A stretch of 64,000 nt of DNA from Magnaporthiopsis rhizophila. Its lineage: Eukaryota > Ascomycota > Sordariomycetes > Magnaporthales > Magnaporthaceae. Positions within the stretch are counted from its first letter, which is position 1. Each line of letters starts with the position of its first letter. Positions 20,424-31,915 of the stretch are shown in pieces. Where the stretch lies: the NCBI GenBank assembly GCA_003049465.1, contig PYSS01000005.1:200087-264086 (forward strand). The letters run 5' to 3'. The translations under genes and the position numbers were made by a program. The notes below the pieces were generated by a model. It saw only the letters and a program-made list of their open reading frames with translations. It ran no database searches and was not told the origin of the DNA.

Positions 20424-23400
20424 TTACTTCTTAGACTGCTTCTGCGACACCTCCGACAACTCCTCGTCAGAGGCGTCAAGGATGTCGTACTCCTCGTCAG
20501 TCATGAAGCCGTCCTCGGACTCATCCCACTCTTCATCCTCGTTGCAATCCTCAAACTCCTCGGCAGCCTCGGAAGACTCCTTTGCCTCGGTTTCGATAGA
20601 CTTGTGGACACTGGCAACAGGCGACTCCTTGTCAAGCTTGGGGAAGATCATCTGGCTTTCATGGGTCTTGGGGGCGGCGGCCTCGATCTCCTCGACCTCG
20701 TCCTTGGGCTCCTCCTTGACGACCGGAGTAGTCTCCTCAGCTGGCGCAGGGGTCTTGACCTCAACGTCGCACCAGAGACGATGGCCAAATTTGTGGCCGT
20801 CAGTGGTGGTGAGACGCCAGTAAGAGATGACCTTGCCGTCACGGGGAGGCGTGCGCAGGAGAACAGTGAAGGAGAAGGATTGGCCCGGGGCAAGTGGGGC
20901 GTAGCATATGGTCGACTCGGATGCCGAAATGAGCTCCTTGACTCCAGCGGGATGGTTCGAGTTGACGTGGCCCATGTAGTCTCCGCCAACGTACTTGACG
21001 GAGCAGCCGGCAGGCCAAGCCTCCGTGCCGGCGTTGCGGAGAACCCAAGTCTGCTCAAAGATGTGGTTGGGCGGCATAACAGTGCCGTCGGCAATGGTGT
21101 CGCGCTCAAACTCGGCCACAATCTCGGGCTTCTCAGCCGAAACCACCGACTTCTCGGGTTCGACAGCCTTGGTCTCCACAGGAGTCTCCTCCTTGACGAC
21201 GATCTCCTTGGCCTCCTCCTTGGCTTCGCGCTTGATCTCAACCTTGGGGGCACAAGGCGGCACGGGGTTCACGTTCAGGACGGTCTGAACTGGGGCATGT
21301 GTGATGTTTTGCTGCTTGGGGGCAGCGGTCTCAGTGGAGCGGGAGCTCGTTGGTGTGCGACGCAGCCGATCTCCCATGACGGGCATTTTCTTTCCGTCCG
21401 CGCGCTCTCCAGTCGTGACGACATTGACATTGCGGACGGGAGTCTTGAACTTGAGCAGAGGGTGGGTCTTGTTGTGAGTGTTTGCAGGACTGGCTTCGCA
21501 GTTGGCGCAGAAGTCTGTGTCGTGGCAAACAGCGCACTTGTACCGCTCTCCCTGGATAAAGCGGCGCCCAGCGGTTCGGCAAAGAGGTCCATCGCAATGA
21601 ATGCCGAAGTGGACCTGGCGGGAGGAGCTGCGGGCGCTCAAGTCACCCAACGAGTCATAGACGGGCACAAAGCGGTGGTTGGGGTGAATGAAGCCGGCGT
21701 TGCCCACGCAGTCGGCACAGTAGTCCCAGTCGGGACAGTCAAGGCACTTGTGGCGTACGCCTTGGATGAACTATACGAGCTCAACGTTAGCATTTCCTGT
21801 GGTGCAAAGGATAAATAAAAGCAGAGTAAAAAAAAGGAACGGAGCTTAGATTGGAAAATAGATGCCTTACCTTGTCGCAGCCATCACAGATGGCGTTGTG
21901 CTTGTGGCCGCGGCCGGGAGCAAGTCGCGACGCGACATCTCTGTCAAGGACGGTTCCCTCGGCAGCGGGAATGAACCCGTGGCGGGGATGGTGGCCGTGC
22001 GAGTCCTTGATGAAGCACGACTTGCAGAGATCGAAATCAACGCAGGTGGTGCAGTGCACAAACTGGTGCTCCGGGAACTCCTGAACGCAGTTGTTGCAGG
22101 TGCGCACGTTCTGGTACAGGTAGTTCTTGAAGACAGGAACGACCACGGAGCTAGGCGCCGGGGGCTCCGAAGTCCGCGGCGCGTGGCGGCATGGGCCGTG
22201 CGTGGCCTTGGGCTCCGCAATAGGGCAGCTAGGAGTAGGAGCGGCCTCGCCAGCGCTCTTGATCGGCGCCTTGCGCTCAGTTGTGCTGGTGACAATCATG
22301 CCATTGCGGAGCATGCGCTTGATCAGCCAATGATCATCGCCGTAGCATGTGATGCCCATATCAACGCATCCTTGGCAAAGATCAAAGTCCCCGTCGTCGC
22401 ATGTGGAACAGTGGTAGTGCGTGTCGGGGATCACCCTGTCGCAGCTGTTGCAGTAAACAGCGAAGGGAGGCCGGGGAACCGCCGTGGACTGCGTGTCCTT
22501 GACCGGGGTAGGCGGAGCTGTAGCCTTGGGGGCCTCGATAGTGACCGGAGCCTGCCGGGGAGGGACGGGAGGGGGAGCAGCCCCAGCAGCCCTAGCCGAG
22601 AGGTTCGCCAACAGCGTCGCCAGCTCGGTGCGGACCCGCTCGGAGGGCTTGCACTCCATTGGGGGGTGTTCCTCGCGCCACTGCTCATGCCTCTTGGCCA
22701 TCTTGTCGAGCTCCTCTCTGAGGTCCTCCATGGACCGTGGAGTTGACGCAGGCTTAGCTTGAGGAACGGAGTCACTAGCCGCAGCGGCGGCGGCGGAGAG
22801 CGGGTCCTCAATCAGAGGGACGGCCGGCTTGGCATCGATTGCTTCCGGTACATCCTCGATCGTCACCGCTCGGGGGGCGACGTTGGCCGTGGCATTCTGC
22901 GACTCGGGCTGGGGCTCGGCCTCAGCCTCCTGGGTATGAGGGGAGGGCGGGATGATGGTAGTGACGCGAAGCTTGAGCTTCTGCTTTGCCTTGGCAGCAC
23001 GGTTGAGCTGCTTAAACACTGGTGCATTTGTGGGATCAAGCGTAACATATGAGGCGGCCGAATCCGAGTATCGCTCAGTCGTGCATTGAGTGTCAGGCGA
23101 GATAGCAAGCATCTCACGAAGCTGTATCGATGATAGTGGAGTCAGCAACCTGGAGTATTTCTGATGGTAAGGATGGACTATTGATGATGGCGAGGACAGC
23201 ATCTACGACGGCTTGCTTGGGTTGCACCCCCAGTAGCTTGATCGTCTCGAGGCTCCCAAGGTAGCCCATTGAACAGGGGAGGAGCTGTAGAGCAAACTAC
23301 ACTACGTACCCTGGAATCAAGCGTGGTAGCCCCGAGGTCGCGGAGCGGAAGCTTCAGCTTCTTGACGATGCCATCATGGCTGACCTTGAGGTTGATGATG

Positions 23401-23432
23401 GTATCTGGACCTGTCGCCGAGGACGATGCCAT
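20424..23432 (-). CDS. nbr1: NBR1-type selective autophagy receptor (four ZZ fingers and FW domain)
   Basis: Cargo receptor that links substrates, in fungi including vacuolar hydrolases, to autophagy or endosomal delivery. Three exons fit: 23432-23310, 23121-21871 and 21770-20424, all in phase 0, giving 906 residues. Order: a PB1-like ubiquitin-fold start (residues about 10-95), a disordered linker with a helix near 170-192, ZZ zinc fingers at about 260-306, 378-424, 446-492 and 514-562, each with paired Cys and 'DFDLC'-like centres, then a four-tryptophan (FW) domain at about 677-797 ('TWVLRNAGTEAWP', 'YWRL', 'HRLWCDV'), then a strongly acidic tail. 'EEYDILDASDEE' at about 884-895 is a good Atg8-interacting motif (Tyr-x-x-Leu in acidic context). 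The ATG at 23432 has a strong ACCATGG context, and an upstream frame start at a TTG was not used. Confidence 0.9.
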
Positions 23433-25920
23433 GGTGACGGCAATGTCCAACTACCTGATTGTTAGGTCGGGTTGGTCAGCCGAATTGATTGAGACTGAGA
23501 TTTGGATTGAAACAAATGGCTAGCGCGGGAGCGATGTTGGGGTGCCAGGAAAGGCCAGGCAGCACAGCTGGCACAGGGTGATGATGACAGTTTCAACTGA
23601 CGAAGGGCGCCGCAACGGCCGGCAATGGAAGGAAATCCACAAACCTGTTACTCCTCGAAGGATTCTAAGAATGCGTGATCTCTCTGGCAAGAGCAAAATG
23701 ATGTTAAAGTGATGGCAAGACTGATGGATGCGAGAGTGGACGGCGAGCACCAGATCAACCGGCGGATTGCTTGATCTCAGGTTGTCGGTGTCGGAGTGAA
23801 GGAGAAGCGAAGGACGAGGACGGCCAGGAAGGGGAGCTGGGGAAGAAAGGCGGAGACGCAGTAGCACCGGAGTGGGCGAGGCAGACCAGAGCGTGACCAG
23901 CGGGGCGGACGTGGAGGCGGGAAGGCAGGGCCTGGCCCTGATTGGCTTGAGCTAAAGAGACGGCCAGAAGGTGGGGCGAACTGCGTGCTGCCTGTTCGGC
24001 TTGCGTGTTGTGGCGCGGTGCGATGACGGCTTGGTGACCGGGGGGATGCGCACTACAGGTGTGCAGGTAGTGGTACTTGTATTCGTTGCCCACTCGCTCC
24101 CCTGGGAGGGCAGGCAGCTGTCGGCTACGCACACAGTGGCAAACGCCGGGGATGGCCACATGTGCCTATGCAAGGGAGCGATCGAATGAATAGAAACAGC
24201 TGGAGCCAGCTGGCTGGCGTGGCGGCTTGTTTCCCAGAGGTTGTGTCAAGCAGTGGGCCGAGTCCAGGGCTCACATTCCCATTTGACATTCACTCTGGAT
24301 GCTACTGGATGGGCACTACGGGTCAAGAGCAGAAGCGAGTGCGGCCGCGTTGGTGCGTTGGCCTCCGATGCTGCCTCTGACTGCCTCTGCTTGCTGCTGA
24401 ATGCGACCACAAGGTGTCCTTTGGCCTCGGAATGATTTGTGTCAGGCTGACTACGGATAAGTCGCCAGTTTGGCTCCATGTATTGACCCGCAATGGTGGT
24501 GGCCAGAGCGGTCTGTATACGGTGTGAATGCTCCGGATTCAGCACAGGTCTACGTACACCTCTAGAGCCTGGGCAAGGCTGCTGGAGGATCCGACTGAAA
24601 TGGCTGCCTGGCTACCAGATAGACCGTCGGCGGACGATAGACTGGCGCCACCACTGTTACCAATCGCAGCCTAGAAGCGGCGAGAACTCACCCCAACAAC
24701 TCCCTCGCGCGCCGAGTGCATGCGATGGTTCCCTTTTGCAGCACCACAAATGCACACGCGAAACAAAGGCGGCCGCCACCCGAGACAGAAACGCCTCGCT
24801 CCCATCTCCCTGCGCGAGTCGAGCAGGCAGCGACGGACGGCGTGGACAGACGCGAAAGTCGTGCAACCTACCTAGCCGGCTGCAGATACCCACACCACCA
24901 GTTCTGCCTCGCTCGGGCGCCCGACTCTCACTGCAGGCAGAGGAACCGTGTCGTCTTCCCTCCGCGCCGCAGCCCGCCACACGCCAAACCATCCAGCCAT
25001 CCAAATCGAACCCGCCGCAACAGGCCATTTGTCTGTTTCGTGTCGTGCTTGCTTCAATCCCTTCGCCCTTCGCCCGAGTTAGTAACCAATTGTACCCTCG
25101 TTATGAATCAACACAATTGTGCAACTCTGGGCCCAAGTTTCGGGCCGAGAAAAGGCTGATTTGGTTCGAGTCCGCTGCTCAATTTGTTCGGTTTACTTGG
25201 CTCCGTTGGTACCTCGACAGCATGCAACCCAGAGGAGCCCATCTGTCACTCAATTACATCATTGCCGAGCTACACGCAGCACAATGGACGCCTAGAACCG
25301 CCAGCCACCTCTCGCAAGCATCCATCCGTTCGCTGCGGAACTACAACATGCTTCGGTCGAGACGCCGTCTAAACCAATCAATAAAACGGTGGATGAGTAG
25401 ACGCACGGTCGTGACAAAGGAAAAGAAAGAAAAAAAGGCTTTTTGAAGGGGAAAAAAATAATAATAATCCGCCACTCATTTGTGTTGGCCAGAGCTTTGC
25501 TAGGTTGGAGCCACGAAGTCCGTGTACACCGACTTGGTGACACCTAGGCACCCCTCTGAGTCGAGCCCGTGTGCCTGTGTGTCTGGGCGGGTTTGCCGCA
25601 CCTCCCGCCCGCCCCGTCGAATTACTCCGTTGCCGCAGGAAACCGGCAGTCTCCGAGAGGCAGTCATGCTCCCTACCGTCACTTGCTTAGTACCGTACAA
25701 TCAGTGCTGAGTAGCACGTGAGTAGGTACTTTCATGAGCCCTTGGGGTACGGCCCACCCAGGTATCATCGGTATACGTACCCGGGCACGATGTAGACTCG
25801 TGCATTGATTCATCGCCATCTAACCACGACACCATGCCTAGCCGTATCATGCCTTAGCTTTGCTCCACAAACAATACTACCTACCTACCTCCCTACCTCC
25901 CTACACACAGGCGAGCGACT
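23433..25920. other. Long intergenic region upstream of NBR1 and downstream of the CofD-like gene
   Basis: NBR1 promoter side (23433 to about 24500) and the 3' flank of the CofD-like gene. A plus-strand open frame at 24493-25446 has no domain and a composition (Arg, Ser, Pro, Gln) typical of chance frames in GC-rich DNA. A CCTACCTACC-type repeat lies near 25878-25910. Confidence 0.4.
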
Positions 25921-27760
25921 TCAAATGGTCGACTCCATAATCGCCTCCAAGGCAGCCGCGAGTTCGTCCTCATCATATCGCGGCACAGCGGGTCCAGAGC
26001 CGCCACCAGTTCGAACCAGCCTGCCCCTAACTTTTAGGCAGCTGATACCCAACGCCGCGAGTGCCGCCTCGTTCACCACCGGCGCCAGCTCTCCACCGCC
26101 GTGGGGGTCATCGCCAACCTTGAGATGGCCCCCGCCCCCGCCGCCCCTGTCCAGGTACACCAGGTGCGTGACGTAGCGCCGCACCTCATCGTCAGCCACG
26201 TCGGCCGTGGACATGACGGCCGCCTGCAGGCTGCCGGCCGCCGCGCACGCCAGCGCCTTGACGAAGCCGACCGCGTCCATTGGGTCCGACCGCGGGCCCG
26301 TCTCGCGATCCACGGTGGCGTTGAGTATCAGGACCTTCCTGCGGGCTGTTGTTGCCGCCGAAGTGCTGCTGCTGCTGCCGTCCCCTTCCCCTTCCCCATC
26401 CCCCGCCAAGGCGGCCCCGACGCCGCGCAGGATCAGGTTGGGGATGATGCTCGTGTAGAGGCTGCCGATACTGTAGACGACTGTGTCGCACGCCCGCAGC
26501 GCCGCCAGCACCTTCGGGTTCGCCACGGGCCAGATCTCGTGTCCGTAGGGGTTGATGTACCACACGCGCCGGATCCGCGCCGGCAGGTCCTCCTCGTCGT
26601 CCTTGCTGAAGCTGATGTTGGGCGACCGCAGCACCGACAGCGACCCCGGGAGCGTCGCGTCCTCGGCCGCCACCGCCGCCAGCGCCCCACCACCACCTCC
26701 TCCTCCTCCTCCAAACACCGATCGCATGCCCGAGACGCCCCCGGCGTCCGGCACGGCCGTGGGCTCCGAGGGGTGCGAGATGGCCACCTGCCCCGTCAGC
26801 GTCGTGCCGTCCCCGAGGGAGGCCGCGATGTGGTGCGTAAAGTTGGAGTTGATGGAGGGCAGCACCGAGACGGTGGTCGGGATGCGGCAAATTATGGACA
26901 AGAGGTATATCGCCGCCTCAAATGAGCCCGAAAAAATGCGTGCCCTATGCCCAGTGGCAGGCATGTAAGTTCTTGTCTGTCTTGTGAAATGTGCGCGTAG
27001 GACCCTGCCGACATTCAAGGATGAGGTAGGTAGGTAAGGTAGATATCTCACCCAGTGAGGAACATGTTCCCAACGCTGGCTTTGGAAAAGTTGAACAGGG
27101 ACGTCGGCCTGGAGCGCTTGACGATCTCCATGTTCAGCGTGTTCAGCACCGAGCGGATGAGCTCTCGTTTGGGACTCGAGATGAAGCTCCACAGGAGATG
27201 GCTCCCCTCCACGATCTCGAGCCATTCGGCCTTGGCCTGTGTCGGGTCCGTGGACAGTCGATGCTCGAACAGAGCCCGGAGCGCCGTGTTCTCCTCGTCT
27301 CCGTTGTCGGTCTGGCTGGGGATCAGGCGTACGAGGCGACCTGTTGGGTGCAGGCACATGGCGTCAGATAGCCTGCACGTGTATTATAGCTGGTAGAGAA
27401 CCCATCTGATATCATATATATTTATATATATAAGAACTGTTTTGGGCGCCCGGCGTCAGGGGCCGCGCCTAGAGCACTGACTTCTTATGTCACCCACACC
27501 TTTGAACCTCAAATGTCCTAGTCAGTAGGTAGTTTACAAATGTCGATTTTTCAGGGGCGGCTAGATCCTTTCTCACTTGGGCCCCCAAAGACGCGAATGA
27601 GCTCCGAGGAGCTTCCGCCGTTATCGCTGATGGGGATGACATAGCTGAGCGGACAGCCGCGCTTTTGGATAATGATGTTGAAGACGTCAACCAGGAAATT
27701 GGCGGCGGTTCCACCCGAGAACACCACGATGCCGCCAGGCTTGGATATGTTTTCTTCCAT
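25921..27760 (-). CDS. CofD/YvcK-like protein (UPF0052 family)
   Basis: Family of Rossmann-like proteins related to bacterial YvcK/CofD. The bacterial relatives bind UDP-sugars or transfer phospholactate, but the fungal role is unknown. Four exons fit: 27760-27577, an 18-nt microexon 27499-27482, 27340-27052 and 26944-25921, giving 504 residues. Without the microexon the conserved 'GGPSVGDIRSRLVRL' segment cannot be formed. With it, frame and motif are both perfect. Motifs: 'GIVVFSGGTAANFLVDVF' near the start (nucleotide-binding loop), 'PISDNGGSSSEL', 'NMFLTGARIFSGSFEAAIYLL', 'VWYINPYGHEI', 'CDTVVYSIGSLYTSIIPNLIL' (in parts), 'KVLILNATVDRETG'. A Gly-rich insertion lies near 250. The intron before exon 3 contains AT-microsatellite sequence (about 27411-27431). 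Confidence 0.85.
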
Positions 27761-29629
27761 GACCAGCCAGTCTGGGAGGAGCAGGAGAACCCTCTTGCCT
27801 GGAGGTGTGTCGACGGCGGCCAGGTGTGGAGTATGAGTTTTGTCTTTCGACCCCTTTAACAGCGGATGACGCAGGGGGAGAGAGGCAAGTGCGAGGTGGC
27901 CACAAAAAAGAAGTAGAACGGTCTTTCTTTGTGCTCAATCCCCCAGATGCCGATAGTGGACCATTGGTTGCGCAGGCAAGCACAAAAGTCAGAAATCAGA
28001 CCCCAGATGATTGATTCTGGATGGTGGCTGGGAGGGCGTAAGACGTTGTTGACCGCGATTTCCAGCACAAGCACAATTGTTGCACGTGTCCGCCGAGATA
28101 GGTAGATCTTGGGAGACCTGGGGAAAAAAAAAGGCCAGCCATCCGAAATTGCGGTCTCCACGATGACTCCCGAATGCCATGAATTGAGAACTGATAATAC
28201 ATTAAACCCCAGTGTTTTTCATCTCGCAATCTGTCATCCCTTTTTTTTTCTGGGCTGGGGAAGTGCGCAGGTGTCCAGTTCAAACCGCCGACGGAGAGGT
28301 ACAGTGAGTAGGTGGGTAACCAAAACGTACCTACCACTTCGGAGGTGCCAAAACAATACAGGCAATACAAAAGCAGCAAAGGTATAGGGCATGACTGGCA
28401 AAAACAGGAACGTGAAGGGCAACCCAAGACTTGGACTGGCTTGAGTTGCCTGTAGCTATGTGGTCGTTCTTATATTATAAACATGAAGTCAGGCTTTCTA
28501 AGGAAAGGAGAAGAAGCGGCAAAAAAGTGGAAAAAAAAATCCATCCCTGAGCCCTGCGTCAAGCACCCCTCTCCGAGTTAACGACAAATGACACAACGAT
28601 GACAGATGACAAAATAGCGATAACGAACGAGACAATAAAACTAAAGACTGTAAAACGGTACCCAAGACGAAATGCCAACGGGAAGCCTCCGGCGACAACG
28701 CCGTGCCAATTAGGCCGGGGGAAAGAGGTGAAATAGTCCAACCAGCCAGCTGGACACGGCCAAAGCCCCCGGGCCGGAAGACAAAGCGTCTACCAGCATG
28801 GATTAAGCTATCATCAAGCCACTGAAGGCGGGTCGCGAATCTCGGTTGTTGATCCTGGAGGTCTTTGAAGCTCCCCTGCTCGCTTGTCTAGCCCTCCGCC
28901 CAGGCATCACTCCCTCCTTTCATCTCATTGCACTGAACCGAAACAAGAGATAAAAACTTTTTCAATGTCCTTCCTACCTGACACTCTACACCTCTCCGTC
29001 ATTTCTCCTGGTTTACCAAGTGGCCCCAAGACATGCTGCGCATCGCTGCTATGAAAGAAAGAAAGTCCTACGTGGAAGTCGTAGTGCACATAGACGCCCC
29101 GCCCGTCCAGGTTAGAATACGCGAGGTGAGGGCAGGGACATCCGGCAAGGGAACAAGGTGGTGAAAAAAAAAAAAAAAAAAAAAAAAAGAGTAAAGAGGT
29201 GTACCAAAGAAACCAAACGACTCCCGCGCAAAAAAACAGACCAAACAAAAAGGAAAGAAGCAAAGAGAGATAAATCAAATGACTAACCGTTCCGGACCAA
29301 CCCTCCATTTCATGAGAACCAAAGCCAACCCACCGAGCCTAGGCAGAGACTAGGAGATTGAGAAGCAGAAAGCCGAGGTAGGGAACTACTCGACGAATAA
29401 TGCATGAGAGGCAGTAGACACAAGGAGTGGCCCACTGGTTAGAAGCCACTCGCGATGGAGACGAGGCAATACAAGCGAATGGGAGAATATGACGAAAGGA
29501 CGCCAGCAAAGAGAAGGAGGCAAGATAGAGGCAAAGGGACGTGAGCGGCCGAATTAAACAATGTGAATATATAGAATATAGTCTGTGCAAAAGCAACAGC
29601 AATATTCCGGCGCCACCGGCGACCTGGAA
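27761..29629. other. Intergenic region between the CofD-like gene and the Btz-domain gene
   Basis: Promoter of the CofD-like gene (27761 onward) and 3' flank of the Btz gene. Many pyrimidine or purine runs, including a 25-base poly-A at 29164-29188. No supported gene. Confidence 0.5.
29164..29188 (+). repeat. Poly-A tract (25 bases)
   Basis: A homopolymer about 440 bases beyond the 3' end of the Btz-domain gene. Confidence 0.8.
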
Positions 29630-31915
29630 CTACTGATGGTAGTACATCATGCCAGTAGGGCCTGGAGGGTAGAAAAATCCGTCAGGGCTTGGCGCCATCA
29701 TTGCAGGCATACCAACAGGAACAAACGGCTGAGCGCCGTATGCGGGGTACCCAGAGACAGCGGGCAGGTGGGAGGCGTCGTAATAGTAAAAGGTCCCGTT
29801 GATCTCCTGCGAGATGAGGTTGGGGTTGCCTGGTGCGGCACCGTTGCCGTGAGGCACAGCCCCGACGTTACCATGGCCCGGTTGACCCATACCAGGGGGT
29901 TGCTGCTGGGGTGGCAGCTGCGGCGGCGGCGGCTGGGCGCCAGGTACGAACACAGGCGCTGCTGCAGAGGGCGGAATTGCCCCGCCGAAGCTGGGTGCGG
30001 GAGGGTAGAAATAGCCAGGCTGTGGCTGCATCATGGGGTACGGCGGCTGCCCGTAGAAGCTCTGCTGCGGTGGTTGCGGCTGCTGTTGAGGTTGTGAGTA
30101 GAGGTTGGGCTGGAACGGTGCAGCATGGATGGCACGCTCCGGAATCTGTGAGAGGGGTGTTCCGGTCGAGTGCTGGGACGGGTACGACGGATGTCTGTGG
30201 TGTGAGTCCTGGACCAGGGCACTGGAGACCTGCACAGGAACCTGCTGGTGGAAGGCCTGTTGGTACGGTTGGGGCGGGTTCAGAGACATGGTAGGGGACT
30301 CGATCGACTCCACCGAGACGGCCTTCTGAGGGCGCGGCTGGTGCATCGGCAGAGTGCTGGGGCGACTTTCTTGGAAGTTGGGCTTCTGTGGCAGAGGGTG
30401 AACCTGAGGCTGGGGGAGGTCGTTGATAGAGGTCTCCGCAGCGGTCGCCGATCCATCACCATCGACAAAAACTGCAGGGGCGATGGCATCCACTGGGGGG
30501 ATTGGCCGCGGGGGCGAAAGCTGTTGCTCAAACGGAACGGTCGGCGGAAGCCGGACCACGGGCTGCCTCGACGTGTCGATGGGAAGAGGGGGCCTCGATA
30601 TGGTGGAACCCGTGGGCGAGATTATGTAGTCGCGGCCCACGTCGTGCGTGATGGACGAGCGTCTGCTCATAGCGATGCTAGGCGAGTACATACTGCCGTA
30701 GAAGCTGCCACCACCGCCATATATGCTCGTCCGCCTTGAGAAGCCGCCGACGGAGCCGAAGACGGACCTCGGCCTCCCCCGCATGCGCTGCTGGTTAGGC
30801 CGCATGGCTCTGGGTATGAAGATGAAGGATCTGTCGATGGCAGGGAAGATGTATCGAGGTGGGAAATTGGGCAGGGAGATCCGGACCGGCTTGTCGCGAC
30901 GGAGTGGGGGCCGATGGTCGGGCAGCTTCGTGTATTGCTTCACGGCGACGCCCGAGAAGACGCGAGGCATCTTCATGGGCGGAAAGTAGACGCGGACTTG
31001 TGCATTTCCGATGTGCTTTTCGGTCGACAACGTTCGGTTGATCGGCTGCGGGTTGGGCTGACGACGAGGGATTGATGCGCTCCCGCTGAGAGGCCCGTCG
31101 CCGTTGTTGAAGACGTACTGCGTGTGTCGGGGATTAGAAGCGGCCATGGGCTCGGCCGCCACGGCTTCATGCATGTCGTGTGCCCAAGGGGCGTTGGTAG
31201 TGGGGTCCGGGACATTGCCCATCTGCCCGTGGTTGACAAACGGGAAGTGGCCTTGACCCCCCTGGTTTATGAAGCCGCCCCGGCCTCGGCCTCCTCGGCC
31301 ACCACCTCGGGAGAAGGGACGGAAGCCGTTGGCGGACGGACCGGCTCCGCGGTGGTCATGCATGAAGAAAGCCCCCCTATTGGGCACAAAGGCGGGGTCC
31401 TCGTCGCGCTTCCTCCGGTACTCCTCATGTTCTCTGCGGCGGCGTTCGTAGGGAGGCTCCGGCTGTGCATTTTGCGACGGAGGCCTCGAGGCCGAGCTTA
31501 CGATGACTGGGGTGGACGATTTAGGAGGGGATGCGTGCAGGTCGTCGAAACGCATCTCTTGCACCGGCGCGGCGGTGTCCGACAGGGACAGTCCGTTTAG
31601 CATAATCTCGGTGTCGGTGATGGTAGCCCGGGCAGTCTTGCCAACCGGCTCGGATGGTTTGCCGCGGCCCTGGCGGGCCATGCCGTTCCCGTTGCCCACC
31701 GCCTTCCGGGCATTGGGTGATGTTGGCGAGGCCTCGTCGACGTTGCTCGTGTCGCTGTCGTCGGCGGCATCGCGGTCATCGGTGACTACGGACCCTTCGG
31801 TCAGGGAGTCGTCATCGAGCAGGTCAAGGGCTTCGGGGCCGCCCTCGTCTTCTCCCTCGTCCTCGACACGCCTGCGGTGGCCCGGAAGTCTTCTGCGCCT
31901 AGGAGCGGCGGCCAT
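29630..31915 (-). CDS. casc3: Btz/CASC3 (Barentsz, MLN51)-type exon junction complex protein
   Basis: Core exon-junction-complex partner that binds eIF4A3 and RNA, linking splicing to mRNA localisation, translation and decay. Single exon, 761 residues. The N-terminus is Arg-rich, then acidic. The Btz domain core lies at about 156-190: 'YERRRREHEEYRRKRDEDP' and 'FVPNRGAFFMHDHRG', the eIF4A3-binding motif with the hallmark 'P-x-x-G-x-F-F-x-H-D'. An RGG-like stretch follows ('GGGRGGRGRGG', about 203-215). The remaining 550 residues are Pro/Gln-rich and disordered, with repeated Tyr-Pro and Gln-Pro tracts at the C-terminus. The family call rests on the Btz motif, and the rest is poorly conserved in all fungi. 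Confidence 0.85.
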   Translation of the reverse strand: MAAAPRRRRLPGHRRRVEDEGEDEGGPEALDLLDDDSLTEGSVVTDDRDAADDSDTSNVDEASPTSPNARKAVGNGNGMARQGRGKPSEPVGKTARATITDTEIMLNGLSLSDTAAPVQEMRFDDLHASPPKSSTPVIVSSASRPPSQNAQPEPPYERRRREHEEYRRKRDEDPAFVPNRGAFFMHDHRGAGPSANGFRPFSRGGGRGGRGRGGFINQGGQGHFPFVNHGQMGNVPDPTTNAPWAHDMHEAVAAEPMAASNPRHTQYVFNNGDGPLSGSASIPRRQPNPQPINRTLSTEKHIGNAQVRVYFPPMKMPRVFSGVAVKQYTKLPDHRPPLRRDKPVRISLPNFPPRYIFPAIDRSFIFIPRAMRPNQQRMRGRPRSVFGSVGGFSRRTSIYGGGGSFYGSMYSPSIAMSRRSSITHDVGRDYIISPTGSTISRPPLPIDTSRQPVVRLPPTVPFEQQLSPPRPIPPVDAIAPAVFVDGDGSATAAETSINDLPQPQVHPLPQKPNFQESRPSTLPMHQPRPQKAVSVESIESPTMSLNPPQPYQQAFHQQVPVQVSSALVQDSHHRHPSYPSQHSTGTPLSQIPERAIHAAPFQPNLYSQPQQQPQPPQQSFYGQPPYPMMQPQPGYFYPPAPSFGGAIPPSAAAPVFVPGAQPPPPQLPPQQQPPGMGQPGHGNVGAVPHGNGAAPGNPNLISQEINGTFYYYDASHLPAVSGYPAYGAQPFVPVGMPAMMAPSPDGFFYPPGPTGMMYYHQ

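Noticed and set aside
24493..25446. 317-codon plus-strand open frame
   Set aside because: Arg/Ser/Pro/Gln-rich without domain, conserved-looking segment or promoter. Probably chance.
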